From: Enterocytospora artemiae
Lineage: Eukaryota > Microsporidia
DNA: 64,000 nucleotides
Reading direction: 5' to 3'
Assembly (NCBI GenBank): GCA_038659295.1
Contig: JASNGC010000003.1
Coordinates: 558,001-622,000 of the forward strand
Numbering within the stretch: position 1 is the stretch's first letter; each line of letters starts with the position of its first letter. The position numbers were made by a program, and so were the translations under genes. Positions 38,153 through 48,126 of this stretch are shown piece after piece. The notes under the pieces are model-generated. The model was given only the letters and a program-made list of their open reading frames with translations. It did not search any database and was not told the DNA's origin.

Positions 38153-38698
38153 TCATTGTCTTATGGTTTTAAAATACCCTACAATATATTTGTACGCATC
38201 ATTTTCCTCATGAGAAGATCTATCATACGCTTCCTCAACAATCTCCTTGGTTTTTTGTAATTTCCTGTAGATGCAAGGAGCCAAAATACAGGTATTTGAG
38301 CAATTTGGGGACGATATTATGCTGCCCACAGCAATATTGCTGATATCAATGGTTTTTTCAGTGATATTTTCAGTGGCATCAGTGGTATCGCTTTCAATTC
38401 TAAGGTTTTCTTCATTTGCCATATTATAATAATCCTTACTGAAGTTTCTTACGCTGTCTCTTCTCAAGAAACAAAGATCCAGAAAGTGCTCATTGATTAA
38501 GTCTTTTATCATGAGCAGCTCCTCTCTATCTTTTGACTCTTTGAGCAGGGTGTTCTTTTCCAGCAGAATAGAGAGATTATTGAGTAGCTTGTAGGACTCC
38601 TTGTTGAGTGGTGGAGCAGCCTTCTTAATCTGAGACAAAATGAATGACGGATCAAAGATGGGAATCTTTTCGGAGAAATCTTCATTTGAGGAATTCAT
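38153..38698 (-). CDS. Hypothetical helical protein, 181 residues
   Basis: An acidic, helical 181-residue protein with no membrane segment. The first 90 residues form regular amphipathic helices (DPSFILSQIKKAAPPLNKE, then LLNNLSILLEKNTLLKE), followed by an acidic Thr/Asp/Glu region and a small Cys-containing C-terminal part. No family is recognised. The ATG at 38698 follows CCCCTTGGAA, which supports a real gene; the frame runs 14 codons farther to an ATG without this context. Divergent from NOP9. Confidence 0.65.
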   Translation of the reverse strand: MNSSNEDFSEKIPIFDPSFILSQIKKAAPPLNKESYKLLNNLSILLEKNTLLKESKDREELLMIKDLINEHFLDLCFLRRDSVRNFSKDYYNMANEENLRIESDTTDATENITEKTIDISNIAVGSIISSPNCSNTCILAPCIYRKLQKTKEIVEEAYDRSSHEENDAYKYIVGYFKTIRQ

Positions 38699-38847
38699 TT
38701 CCAAGGGGTCAAGAAGAAATAATTTAATTTTGCACAACAAAAAATTGCCTCAGTCGTCAGAGAGCCTGCTTAGATATCGTAGAGTATTCATTTGCTGGTA
38801 GCCACAAACCTTTGTATTTTTTAGCATAATTTAGCCCCAACTTTTGA

Positions 38848-40248
38848 ATGAACTTGCGTCAGATTGAGGAATATTTAAACAACATAGACTTCTCGTTACT
38901 AGATGCCAGTGGCTTAAACAATATTTACTTGGAAATAGCAGACTCTGTCTCTCAGCTGTCTCTCTCTCAGTACTCCTCTACAAACTTGGAAAAAGTAATT
39001 TCGATTTCTTCGGTCTCCCAATTGTCTGCCTTTTTGGAGAAAGTTGATTTTGAAAAAGTTGTTTATAAAAAGCTGGGCTCAAGAATAATAGAAGCAGCTT
39101 ACAAGCGGTTATTTGAAGAAATATACATAGCAGGTGATGCTAGTAGTGCAAATGGCATTGGTCTCATCCATCAAATCAAACATCTGGCTGGATTTATCAA
39201 TATTCGCAAATGCATCAAAAATGAAAATGCCACACATGTTTTGCGTAGTGCAGTCTGTTTAATAACTGGCAAGCAAGTGATAGACAATTCCACAGTCAAA
39301 AAATATACTATTAACGGCTGTGACAGGACCTCGCTGGACTGTACAATTTCTGAGTGGAAATCACAATTCCGTTCGGTCATTCCAGAGTTGGTCAATGATT
39401 TCTCCTTCATCACTCTCCTTACATTCATTCAATGCACAAGAAGTCAGTCACTTATAGAGGCTGTGGTGGAGGGAGATCTTTCTCCATCCACGTTGGAAAA
39501 TAGAGAGTATTTTTATGAAGGATTGTGCTGGGTGGGGAATAGGAAGAACATGCAGCTAATATACGATCGAATCTTTAAATCAACATTCGATGTCCATTTA
39601 GAGGATTCTCGAAAGAATGCCATGTTGGATATTGGAGAAACCCCCCTGTCCGACATATCAAAAGTCAACTATTTTCTGCAGGCTTTTTTAAAAAATACCA
39701 GGATTGACATGTATCGTATTAGTTATTTGATAAGCGAGCTTTCCGACGAAAATAGTAACATAATTCTTAGCCTATTGATCAATCAGCAGAACATTGCCAT
39801 TAATACGCGGCGAAATGATGTTTGTTGTGGAAATATCTGTGATATTCTGAATCGGTACTACTCGATAGAAAATGGGGACAGTATGTTTCATAAGTTTCTT
39901 CTCGAGAAATATGACACAATAGACACCAAATACGTACCTGTTATAGTCAATTTTATGAAGATATACAGCAGTGGTGATCTCGGTAGACTCTCTTCCAGTG
40001 TTAATTCTGATTTTGTCAAGTTCTTCAATTCTACTTGGATCCGTTCCAAATCAGGTAAAGAGTTGCTCATGGGATTTATTGAGGGAAATGCAGGAAAGGA
40101 ATTGAAGACGAGTTTTTTCAATCAGCATATTGGTTTGTTTTGGAACTGCCACAGATGGAAGTTTGGAAGAATGTTTATTAAAAGATTAGTGGAATATACA
40201 AGTGGCCACTCAAGAAAGAAAGCGAGAGAAATGCTAATAAAAGCATAG
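38848..40248 (+). CDS. NOP9: Nop9-like Pumilio-repeat nucleolar protein
   Basis: A 466-residue repeat protein. Two Pumilio-type repeats are clear: GSRIIEAAYKRLFEEIY and NATHVLRSAVCLITGK, the latter like Nop9's HVLR.LL.L.G. Later repeats are divergent. The C-terminus is basic (HSRKKAREMLIKA). Nop9 binds pre-18S rRNA near the ITS1 cleavage site and delays Nob1 cleavage. The start is the ATG after CCCCAACTTTTGA. Another Puf-domain protein such as Puf6 is less likely given the HVLR element and length. Confidence 0.62.
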   Translation: MNLRQIEEYLNNIDFSLLDASGLNNIYLEIADSVSQLSLSQYSSTNLEKVISISSVSQLSAFLEKVDFEKVVYKKLGSRIIEAAYKRLFEEIYIAGDASSANGIGLIHQIKHLAGFINIRKCIKNENATHVLRSAVCLITGKQVIDNSTVKKYTINGCDRTSLDCTISEWKSQFRSVIPELVNDFSFITLLTFIQCTRSQSLIEAVVEGDLSPSTLENREYFYEGLCWVGNRKNMQLIYDRIFKSTFDVHLEDSRKNAMLDIGETPLSDISKVNYFLQAFLKNTRIDMYRISYLISELSDENSNIILSLLINQQNIAINTRRNDVCCGNICDILNRYYSIENGDSMFHKFLLEKYDTIDTKYVPVIVNFMKIYSSGDLGRLSSSVNSDFVKFFNSTWIRSKSGKELLMGFIEGNAGKELKTSFFNQHIGLFWNCHRWKFGRMFIKRLVEYTSGHSRKKAREMLIKA

Positions 40249-40404
40249 AGTGCAGTTAGTACATGGATTGATTTGTGTTGGTGGAGCATATCAGTACAGT
40301 TTCTAGTTGTTACTTATGGTTGGAATACTCCAAAATTGGAACATAGAATCTCTGTTCTCTCTAAATCAGCATTGCCTTTTTTATACCGATTTCTTATAAC
40401 CCTT

Positions 40405-40626
40405 ATGTCTGCTCTGTATAATTTTGAGTCTTTTCTGAGAGCTCTTGTTTTGGTTATTTGCACATCCACTTTTGCTAAGAGGAGATTCCCGTCATTCTTT
40501 GCCAAAAAGGATGGGATGTCATCTGGCTTCTACAAGGCAGCCATATCAGGAGAGAGACTGTCGGTGTATGTGTCTGTTTTATGTGTTATATTTGGAGGAG
40601 TTAAAATAGTTAAGTTTTTTATATAA
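40405..40626 (+). CDS. KSH1: KISH/TMEM167 Golgi membrane protein
   Basis: A 73-residue protein matching KISH from end to end: MSALYNFESFL at the start (family MSALFNF.SLL), a hydrophobic helix with LVICT, then SGFYKAAISGERLSVYVSV (family G.FWK.ARIGER.SPYV) and a second membrane helix. Yeast Ksh1 is needed early in the secretory pathway. The ATG at 40405 follows CCCTT; the reading frame extends 44 codons upstream without support. Easy to miss because of its size and because an antisense frame over it also looks protein-like. Confidence 0.92.
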   Translation: MSALYNFESFLRALVLVICTSTFAKRRFPSFFAKKDGMSSGFYKAAISGERLSVYVSVLCVIFGGVKIVKFFI

Positions 40627-40666
40627 TGAGTTGGCAGAGAAGTAAATTAGTTGGTTATTTGTTCTT

Positions 40667-41686
40667 TTATTCATATTTTCTCTTCATTTCCAAGTATAGC
40701 TCTTTTATCTTTCTAAATTTGGCAATCAACTCCTCTCTTTTTTCTATTCCCATGAGTGCTACGTTCAATTCGTTTTGAATGTCCCTTACCTGCTTTACTA
40801 ACTTCTCATTTTCCAACTTCAAAGATGCATCTGCAGCTAATTTATTTTGTAAATCTATTTTATTGAAACATATTAGATAGATATCTCTTAATTCTTCCAT
40901 TGTACTTTTGATATTGGAAATGGCTGTACAAACAATAGTTAGTTCTGAGTAGGCAGAACTCATACATGGTCGTAGCTGCTCACAAGTCTTACATTGTGAT
41001 GCATCTGCACCATGATGCTTAACCAACTCGAGCTGTTTGTTTTCATGGTTTATCAGTTTTTTTTCTAATTGCTCATTTTCATGTCTCACTAAATCACCGA
41101 AGTTTCCCCTGCTCTTGTCCTCAAGTAACTGAATCTGCAGCTGCAAATCAGATATTTCTGTGGTTTTCTGAAAAATCTCATTTGATAACTGAAAAATAGA
41201 CTCCTTCAAATCTTCTTCCTTTAGTTTATACGTATCTATCTGTTCAATTTTTAGATTTAATAAATCCAAAAGCATTTTTGAATTACCGACATTCATATTG
41301 GCCTGTTCCAACTCCTTCTTGTTCTGCAATGTTTCCAACAGATTGGTCACCTCTATGAGTTTGTTGCTTTTGGCTATCAGCTGCAGCCTGAAGTCTGCAT
41401 TCTCTTTTTGTAGTGCTTTTATTTGATCGTTCATTTTCGAAAGTGATTCTTTGAAAAAGGAGAGCCTTGTTTCATGGAAAGTGTTTAGTTGTGAAATTAA
41501 TGTGTGCAGATGCTCGAAATGAATAACTAGCTTATCCAAAGAAGGCTTTGGAATGGCATCAATTTCGGAAGTAGAAAAAATCTGTGAGATGTTAAAAATG
41601 AGTGTACTTGGGTGAAATATGCTATAACCACAATCAATATTTTGTGCAAATCCATTCTGTTTGGAGTTTAGTGAAAAATCTGGCAT
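40667..41686 (-). CDS. Coiled-coil protein, function unknown
   Basis: A 339-residue protein. After a mixed N-terminal 70 residues it is mostly coiled coil, broken by a short Cys-containing linker (CKTCEQLRPC) near residue 235. No motor, membrane or enzyme motif is seen. The CxxC...C linker could bind metal or form a hinge. Spindle-pole, kinetochore or tethering roles are possible for such proteins but not shown. The ATG follows GCCCTAA; that CCC lies in a short palindrome GGGCTTTTAGCCC. Confidence 0.65.
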   Translation of the reverse strand: MPDFSLNSKQNGFAQNIDCGYSIFHPSTLIFNISQIFSTSEIDAIPKPSLDKLVIHFEHLHTLISQLNTFHETRLSFFKESLSKMNDQIKALQKENADFRLQLIAKSNKLIEVTNLLETLQNKKELEQANMNVGNSKMLLDLLNLKIEQIDTYKLKEEDLKESIFQLSNEIFQKTTEISDLQLQIQLLEDKSRGNFGDLVRHENEQLEKKLINHENKQLELVKHHGADASQCKTCEQLRPCMSSAYSELTIVCTAISNIKSTMEELRDIYLICFNKIDLQNKLAADASLKLENEKLVKQVRDIQNELNVALMGIEKREELIAKFRKIKELYLEMKRKYE

Positions 41687-41989
41687 TTAGGGCTAAAAGC
41701 CCGTCAATATTGAGTTTAGCTCAGTAAATATTTCAAAAAATATTTTCAGAGCCATGATGATTTTGCTACTGGAGCCCATATTAATTTTCTAATCGTGCAG
41801 TGGTCATAAACAAGACACATGTGGGATATTGCTTCATATCCTGCATCGAAGAAAACCATAAGACCTGTGATTCATAGCATAGGCTTATTGTGCTATTATC
41901 AAATCCACAACAAACTAGCATGGTTCTAAAGGTAATTTGAGGATAGCATGTATTGTTGGAACAATTTTTGCATTTTTCACCATCCCCGA

Positions 41990-44908
41990 ATGTCTAAGAT
42001 TGAAAAGTTAGTTTCACTTGGAAGATATGAGCAGGCTTGTTTGTATCTTTCTACAGATTTGAGTAGTTTGAGCATGCTCATTTATAAGCTGTGTTCTTTA
42101 TGTAATAGTCCAAAGGGCTTTACAAATGAATTGGAAAGTAATCATAAAACAGTGAAATCTAATTCGGGAAATGTAAGCATTCAAGACACACACGATACCA
42201 CATTGGAGCAAAACATCATCTGGATTCTTAGAATCTATACAATTTTGAAGAATCCATTTGATTTCTATTCCATCTTATCTTCGGACGAGTATTTGTGCCT
42301 CCAGGAGTATTTAGTTTCAAATCTATCAAAGTACCCGGAGAAAGTCAAGAAAATAATGGTAAAGTGCTTGGCTCTAATGCTTCCCCCATTTGTAGCCAGT
42401 ATTGAAACGTCCAGATTTGAATTCATGAATAAGATTGCTCTTAAAAGGACTAAAGATGAACAGTATGTTGAAAACAATTTTGTGTTTTGGAAAATTGCAG
42501 CGGAGATGGCTAGGTTGGGGAAAGTAGAGTGTCACGAAGCAAAACCACTTGCGAATGGGTATTCCTTTAGTGTTCACAGAGAAGATCCGGTTCTTCTACA
42601 AAGAATTAAAGTAAAGATTGTTTGTGGCATTTTAAATAAAATAGGAGATGGCAGGGATTATGGAAAGCTCGGTGGGTATTTAGGTAATTCTGTGATAGTT
42701 GAAAGCCACAAAACATATGGTGATATTTCCAAATCCAACAGATGCCTTAATATGTATGAAGATTTAATTCAACTGCTGAAATCAAATAGTTCTAAGCTGG
42801 GCTGGACATTGAGCAAACGAATTCACGGTCTGAAGCACATTAATTCCATTGATTTGATCAAAAGCCTGATTACCAGCAATCGAATGGATACCGATGAAAT
42901 CTTTGGGGATGAGCAGCTATACATCAACCTTTCCCAAATCATTGCATTAAACATTCTTGGTGCTAGTAGCAGCAGGACAGATGAGAAATGCATCTTTACT
43001 TTTTTGAAAAGCCAAAAGTCGTCGGTGGAGATTCCAAATATGCATCTTCTTTTACGGCAAATATTTCAATTAATATCAAAGTGTCTGCTATACGATTCGG
43101 AATTCACCTACAAAAGTCTTGTTGTCCGAGAAACAGCCATTTTTCTCACATGGTCGATATTGAGAAAAGCCTCAGTTTCAGGAGTTGAACAAATATTGTT
43201 TGAAGAAAAGAAATTTGATCATATACTAATATATCTTTTGCTTCTGGGAGTATTCGATCGTGAAAAAAAGTGCAGAGATGCTTCGATAACCACCATTGAC
43301 GAGTTTAAGGTCAGATATCCCAATCAATTTAACAGACTTTTTAACTTGAACAGTGGTTTTAATCCCCTGGTTAATCTCAGCACAGTCTCACCAGACAATT
43401 GTGTTGAAAAAGAGACAGGCTTTACACACCATTTCATTCCCATTGAGGAAACATACACCTGTAGATACAACGACACAGCTTCTAAGTATTTTACAGATCT
43501 CCTACATTTCTCACTCAGCACACCACTAGCCACAAACAACTATAAATTGTTCCAAACATATTTTTATAATTTAATCTATCACTTCGATCACAAAACAAGG
43601 AAAGCAGGAGCAAAGATGTTATGCCATTTCTGCGAAGACATCAGTCTTAGAAGCTCCACAACCATCGAATTGGATGGAGGGTTCTTGTTTGTTATAGAAA
43701 GGATTTTACAGATAAATTCAAACATAGAAAAAAGTAATCCCTTGGTGAATGAAGGATATATATTGAACAATACGGCCCAACAACCAAGGTTTTTATATGA
43801 TATTTTGGAAGGAGAGGTTGATCTGTTCAAATCAGATATGGATTTAACCAAATATTCTAAAAGTAGGCATTTCAATGCATTGATAGATTCTTACCTCAAG
43901 ATCTGTTCACTTATTCTCAAGTCTGTTGAATTGCACCAAAAAGACACAACTACCAATGTGGAATCAGGCAGATTTGGGATGATAGAGGATCTAATGAAGA
44001 AAACTCTTGAAAAAAATATTACTTACTTACTTTCAAGAAACATCTTTTCAGAAGATCTTGAATTTATCTTAAGTAAAATTGCGACGGAACGTTTCTTCAC
44101 ACAAATCAGAAGTAGATATTCGAATAGTGCATTCATCCTGGCCCATTGCCACAATCAAAGTGATTTTATGGGCTTGGAAGGAAGATGCATATCTGAAATT
44201 GAAAGAAGGTCTTCAGATACTGCTTTGTGGATAAATGGACTTGGAAAGCTGCATGATCTATACAACTTCAAATACGAACACCTTTGTCGACAGTTCGATC
44301 TGGCCAACCAACTTCTGAATGATTATTCCATTGGATATCACGGAGATGAAGGGTTCAGAACAAGGAGAGATTCACTATTGCTGATATTGAAGATTTATCA
44401 AAAACTCACGTGCCGGATATATGCGGCAGATGAGGATTGTATTCCGAGCACAGACACATTAAAATCGGCAATACATAAGGTAATCTGCCAAACTGTTGTT
44501 AGATTTTTATCAGACAAATCTAGAAAACTCAGGAATATCATATTATCCTGGCTAATTTGTGGAAAATATACCAAGTATGCCCCCTTTTTTACACATCTTC
44601 ACTTACAATCCGCTTCAGTGGGGTCTCTTTCTCACCAGAACATGTATTTAAGGAGTGTGACTGTAGATTTTAATGAAGATTTTTATAAACTAATTTCATG
44701 CTACTTTGAGGTGTATATGGGGAAGATAAGTGAGGTTGTTAATCATTCGGAGGTGGGAATGGACCAGATCCACTTCGAAGCAGTCCTTGAAGCATTTTCC
44801 GAAAACTATTTGGAACATATAGTTGTTGGTCTGAAGAATGTTGTGAACACGGGTAGTAATGAGTTTGTTTATTCCATTTTAGAAAAATATCATGTTAAGC
44901 TCCTGTAA
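41990..44908 (+). CDS. CIN1: Tubulin-folding cofactor D-like (Cin1/TBCD)
   Basis: A 972-residue HEAT/ARM-type helical protein. The match to TBCD is best in the centre: VRETAIFLTWSILRKAS (family VRDAACYVCWAFARAY), about 40 residues later LLLLGVFDREKKCRDASITT (family A.FDRD.NCRRAASAAFQE), and later HKTRKAGAKMLCHFC (family D..IRELAA.AL..L). Cofactor D captures beta-tubulin from cofactor A or B and forms the supercomplex with C and E that yields polymerisable dimers. The ATG at 41990 follows TCCCCGA. Remaining parts are divergent, so the name depends on these blocks. Confidence 0.68.
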   Translation: MSKIEKLVSLGRYEQACLYLSTDLSSLSMLIYKLCSLCNSPKGFTNELESNHKTVKSNSGNVSIQDTHDTTLEQNIIWILRIYTILKNPFDFYSILSSDEYLCLQEYLVSNLSKYPEKVKKIMVKCLALMLPPFVASIETSRFEFMNKIALKRTKDEQYVENNFVFWKIAAEMARLGKVECHEAKPLANGYSFSVHREDPVLLQRIKVKIVCGILNKIGDGRDYGKLGGYLGNSVIVESHKTYGDISKSNRCLNMYEDLIQLLKSNSSKLGWTLSKRIHGLKHINSIDLIKSLITSNRMDTDEIFGDEQLYINLSQIIALNILGASSSRTDEKCIFTFLKSQKSSVEIPNMHLLLRQIFQLISKCLLYDSEFTYKSLVVRETAIFLTWSILRKASVSGVEQILFEEKKFDHILIYLLLLGVFDREKKCRDASITTIDEFKVRYPNQFNRLFNLNSGFNPLVNLSTVSPDNCVEKETGFTHHFIPIEETYTCRYNDTASKYFTDLLHFSLSTPLATNNYKLFQTYFYNLIYHFDHKTRKAGAKMLCHFCEDISLRSSTTIELDGGFLFVIERILQINSNIEKSNPLVNEGYILNNTAQQPRFLYDILEGEVDLFKSDMDLTKYSKSRHFNALIDSYLKICSLILKSVELHQKDTTTNVESGRFGMIEDLMKKTLEKNITYLLSRNIFSEDLEFILSKIATERFFTQIRSRYSNSAFILAHCHNQSDFMGLEGRCISEIERRSSDTALWINGLGKLHDLYNFKYEHLCRQFDLANQLLNDYSIGYHGDEGFRTRRDSLLLILKIYQKLTCRIYAADEDCIPSTDTLKSAIHKVICQTVVRFLSDKSRKLRNIILSWLICGKYTKYAPFFTHLHLQSASVGSLSHQNMYLRSVTVDFNEDFYKLISCYFEVYMGKISEVVNHSEVGMDQIHFEAVLEAFSENYLEHIVVGLKNVVNTGSNEFVYSILEKYHVKLL

Positions 44909-45028
44909 ATTACGAACTAATGTTTGATAATCATGCAGCAGGGATTATAAAGTAATATGATGAGTTGCAGTCAAGTATTAGTGCAAAGATAAGGTTAAAT
45001 TAAATTTATTGATTGGTATGTGGGTTCT

Positions 45029-46258
45029 CTAGTTATGTTGACAATCTCTTGTTGGTGCATATGAAACCTGAACCATGCATCCTTTGATACTTTCGTCCAA
45101 CAATGCAGATTTACAGTTCATGGACTCTTCAAGACTGGAAAACCTAACATAGGACACTCCTCTAGACAGTCCACTTCCGTTATCAACCGGAACAGTAATT
45201 TTTATGCCCACAGTTTTAATTCCATTCTCCTCCAACTTTTCCTTTATATCTTCTTCGGTAGTGAATTCACTTAATCCAGATAACTTAATTGTATTAGAAG
45301 GTGGGTGGTTTCTACTCTTATCGTCTAAGCTTTTTAGAGGATGGTTTAGAGACTCTCTACTGATATTTTCTGAAAATCCTGATGAACTACCAGGTTTATT
45401 ATCTTCGTCCAGGTGATTTTCTTTTCCATAATGATTTCTGTCTGCATAATTGGATGGAGCCGGAGATCTGTGATCTCTAGACAAAACTCCATCAGATCGT
45501 TCATACCTCTTTGTATAGTATTCCCCATTTCTAGATTCTGTCCTCCTAGGATAATACTTCCTTTTCGCATTCTCTTGATTGCAACCATAATCCAAATCTG
45601 CAGAATTTCTCGAGTAAGTGCGGCTATCCATACCACCATACTCCTTCTCTTCTTCACTCTTGTTGTCAGAGCACCTCGGCTCCTTATTCCCACATCTGGA
45701 GTCATATCTCGGAGATCTCCATTCATTTCTCGATTGGTGTGATCTTGTGCTCCTATAGTCAGATCTGTCGATATCTGTTTTATTTGGCCATTCAGTGTTG
45801 TGGAATTCACTATCATACCTTTCCATGGTATCTCCAAAACTCGAGCCTTTTTTGCTTGATCTGTATGAGTCACTGTAATGGCTATTGTCGATATATCCGC
45901 TCCTTGTCACATAGTTAGTGTCCAAGTTGTTATCAGGATTTCTGTTCATAGATGGAGTATGATAGGCACCGCTATCTCTTTTGTAACCGTGTGATCCACT
46001 GCGATAATACGACCTATCTCTATTGTATCCCTTGCTTACATAACCATACTCCCTATTGGTATAGCCATATCCTTTGTCATTATGTGTGTATGCTCTATCA
46101 TCATAATCATAGTGATTGTAGTTGTCTCTAAATTCTTTCCTGTACGGTTTGGAATAATTGTGTCGATCCTTCCAGTATTTTTCACTTGGCGGACACGTGG
46201 TTGAATTATCGTTTTTGGGATCATTACTGTGTTTCTCATCCGATCCGTGGCTGGACAT
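45029..46258 (-). CDS. RRM protein with Tyr/Arg/Ser-rich N-terminus
   Basis: A 409-residue RNA-binding protein. About 300 residues are low complexity, rich in Tyr, Arg, Ser, Asp, Asn and Gly with many RDY/SRN-type dipeptides, followed by one C-terminal RRM (RNP2 IKLSGL, RNP1-like SRGVSYVRF). This layout is like splicing or mRNP proteins whose disordered arm drives condensation. No one-to-one family name is safe. The ATG at 46258 follows CCCCTCTATA; the nine upstream codons starting at another ATG are rejected. Confidence 0.8.
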   Translation of the reverse strand: MSSHGSDEKHSNDPKNDNSTTCPPSEKYWKDRHNYSKPYRKEFRDNYNHYDYDDRAYTHNDKGYGYTNREYGYVSKGYNRDRSYYRSGSHGYKRDSGAYHTPSMNRNPDNNLDTNYVTRSGYIDNSHYSDSYRSSKKGSSFGDTMERYDSEFHNTEWPNKTDIDRSDYRSTRSHQSRNEWRSPRYDSRCGNKEPRCSDNKSEEEKEYGGMDSRTYSRNSADLDYGCNQENAKRKYYPRRTESRNGEYYTKRYERSDGVLSRDHRSPAPSNYADRNHYGKENHLDEDNKPGSSSGFSENISRESLNHPLKSLDDKSRNHPPSNTIKLSGLSEFTTEEDIKEKLEENGIKTVGIKITVPVDNGSGLSRGVSYVRFSSLEESMNCKSALLDESIKGCMVQVSYAPTRDCQHN

Positions 46259-46521
46259 TATAGAGGGGTCAAAATAAATTGGCATAAAAGGTGGAAACAG
46301 ATCCCAGATTTGGCTTTCGCCAGAAAGTTGTCTCTAAAATTGATCCTTGTTATTGTATTGCAATATATCTTCTGGTTTATATATTTTTTTCCAATGGCGT
46401 CATAAAAAATTGGTTAAGATAGCGGGTAAATTGAAAAGTTTGTTACTGGTTTATTTAAGCGAAAGATATTGCTCGAATAAAACCCTATTTTTATTTAATA
46501 TCAAACTATGTATTCTAATAA

Positions 46522-46953
46522 TTAATCCAGAATCTCGTCTATCGGATGTTTTTTGATGTTGGGAAGAGATGGAAGATGCTTGACAAGATAGTGAATCCTA
46601 GCAACAGTTCCCATGACAATAAAATTTAGTGGAAGAAAGAAACCACTGGAGACATCTGTCGAACACACTATAAACAGTTGTTCACAGCAGTTTATTATTT
46701 GTGACTTTAAGGAGTTGATGGTCTGTGGTGTATCTGGATAGAGCTCCTCGATTCTGCTCTCAGATTTCTGTATGGAGGACTTAAATACAGCATATTTACC
46801 GTCTATAAACCTTGTCTTTGTAATCAGACGTCTTATTTGCACCATCTTCCTCAGAATCAAATTGTTTTTGAACTGATTTGAGCTTCTATATATCAATTTC
46901 TGCAAAAATACAAACTCTATGGATAGCAGAGAGTTTATTTTACTTAGCTTCAT
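46522..46953 (-). CDS. RNase MRP Rmp1/NEPRO-like protein
   Basis: A 143-residue helical protein. The segment LQKLIYRSSNQFKNNLILRKMVQIRRL fits the Rmp1/NEPRO family core (L..LIYRNKNQHR....F..L...RR), and a later hydrophobic helix pair (GFFLPLNFIVMGTVARIHYL) corresponds to Rmp1's GQFV.LG..L..L..R...L. Rmp1 is specific to yeast RNase MRP, which cleaves pre-rRNA ITS1. The match is short. The ATG at 46953 follows GCCCTTGGC; twelve upstream codons are rejected. Confidence 0.52.
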   Translation of the reverse strand: MKLSKINSLLSIEFVFLQKLIYRSSNQFKNNLILRKMVQIRRLITKTRFIDGKYAVFKSSIQKSESRIEELYPDTPQTINSLKSQIINCCEQLFIVCSTDVSSGFFLPLNFIVMGTVARIHYLVKHLPSLPNIKKHPIDEILD

Positions 46954-47043
46954 GCCAAGGGCAAAATCTGAAAGAAAATTCGTGAACATCCTGTTCTATG
47001 GAAACCAAACACGTAACAAAGGTGGCGTTAATTAATCCATGAT

Positions 47044-47829
47044 TTAATAATTTCTCTGACGGTTGTTGTTCCTGGGCCTTGAGAAATCAACTCTAAGTTC
47101 TGCTCCGTCAATAGTTCCTACAGACAGAAGAATACTCTTACACCTGATAGCATCATCAATGCTATCAAAACTTACAAATCCAAATCCCTTGCACCTTCTT
47201 GTTTCACGATCCTCAACCAGATTCGAATCAAACCTACCTGGGAAATCCCTGAGTGTCGATCTCACAAAGTCATTAAAGTCTGGATTTGTCATGTGCGGTG
47301 GCAAACCAAACACAATAAGCCCATTTGATGGTTCATTGTCCTGGCGCGGTCTTCTATCATCATTGAACCTTTTTGGTGCCCTATCATCATCTCTGAAACG
47401 ACGGTCGTCACCACCCCTGGGAGGATAGCGAAAATCATCGTCTCGACCAAGGCCGCCACGTCCTTCATATCCGCCACGCCTGTCATAGCCTCCAAAGCCC
47501 TCATCGCCACCACGTCTATCAAATCCTGGGCGCCTATCATCATCTCGGCCAAAGCCGCCACGTCCTTCATATCCTCCACGCCTGTCATAGCCGCCACGAC
47601 CTTCACCAGCACCACGTCTATCATATCCCGGGTGCTGACTCTCTCCTCGCCTGTCATAGCTACCTCTCAACTGGCTACGATCATCTCTAGGTCCTCTCCT
47701 ATCCACATCGTTCTCAGCGACAGGACCCAATTTGGCATCTGCATTGGAAACAAACTTGGTGGCTTGCTGCCTTGGCTTCTTGTCCTCCTCTGGAATCGCC
47801 CATCCCAACTCAACGGATTTCTTTGCCAT
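47044..47829 (-). CDS. RGG-box RRM protein
   Basis: A 261-residue protein with a Lys/Pro N-terminus, a long Arg/Gly/Asp/Tyr repeat region (about residues 55-150) built from YDRRGGYEGRGG-like units, and a C-terminal RRM (GLIVFGLP and CKGFGFVSF). Two near-identical 102-base units lie at about 47454-47657. RGG plus RRM proteins act in translation initiation (eIF4B/4H-like), rRNA processing or mRNP assembly; no exact assignment is possible. The ATG follows CCCTCAC. Confidence 0.82.
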   Translation of the reverse strand: MAKKSVELGWAIPEEDKKPRQQATKFVSNADAKLGPVAENDVDRRGPRDDRSQLRGSYDRRGESQHPGYDRRGAGEGRGGYDRRGGYEGRGGFGRDDDRRPGFDRRGGDEGFGGYDRRGGYEGRGGLGRDDDFRYPPRGGDDRRFRDDDRAPKRFNDDRRPRQDNEPSNGLIVFGLPPHMTNPDFNDFVRSTLRDFPGRFDSNLVEDRETRRCKGFGFVSFDSIDDAIRCKSILLSVGTIDGAELRVDFSRPRNNNRQRNY

Positions 47830-48126
47830 GTGAGGGTTCTAAAATTTTTACAAATAAAAGAAAGTAAAAAAGCCGGGAATTACGACTCTATCCAACCATG
47901 CTCTGTGGAATGGTACTATGTCTTGTGTAAGAGTGGTCTGTAAACCGAAACACTATAGAGTTTTCTTTTATCAACAATTAAATTTTTCCAGGGCAGATTT
48001 AATAGTTTTTTATTCCATCACATAAACATACAAACTCAAGTCTCTAGAGGCATCCAAATCAACATCAGAACTTATAACAATGCCGCATTCTGTAGTCCTG
48101 CCAGTATATCATTGCTCCAACTTCCA

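Noticed and set aside
40314..40544. Reverse-strand ORF of 77 codons with an in-frame TAG at codon 5, looking like a readthrough gene
   Set aside because: It is the mirror of KSH1 on the plus strand, which has a clear family match and a CCC-preceded start.
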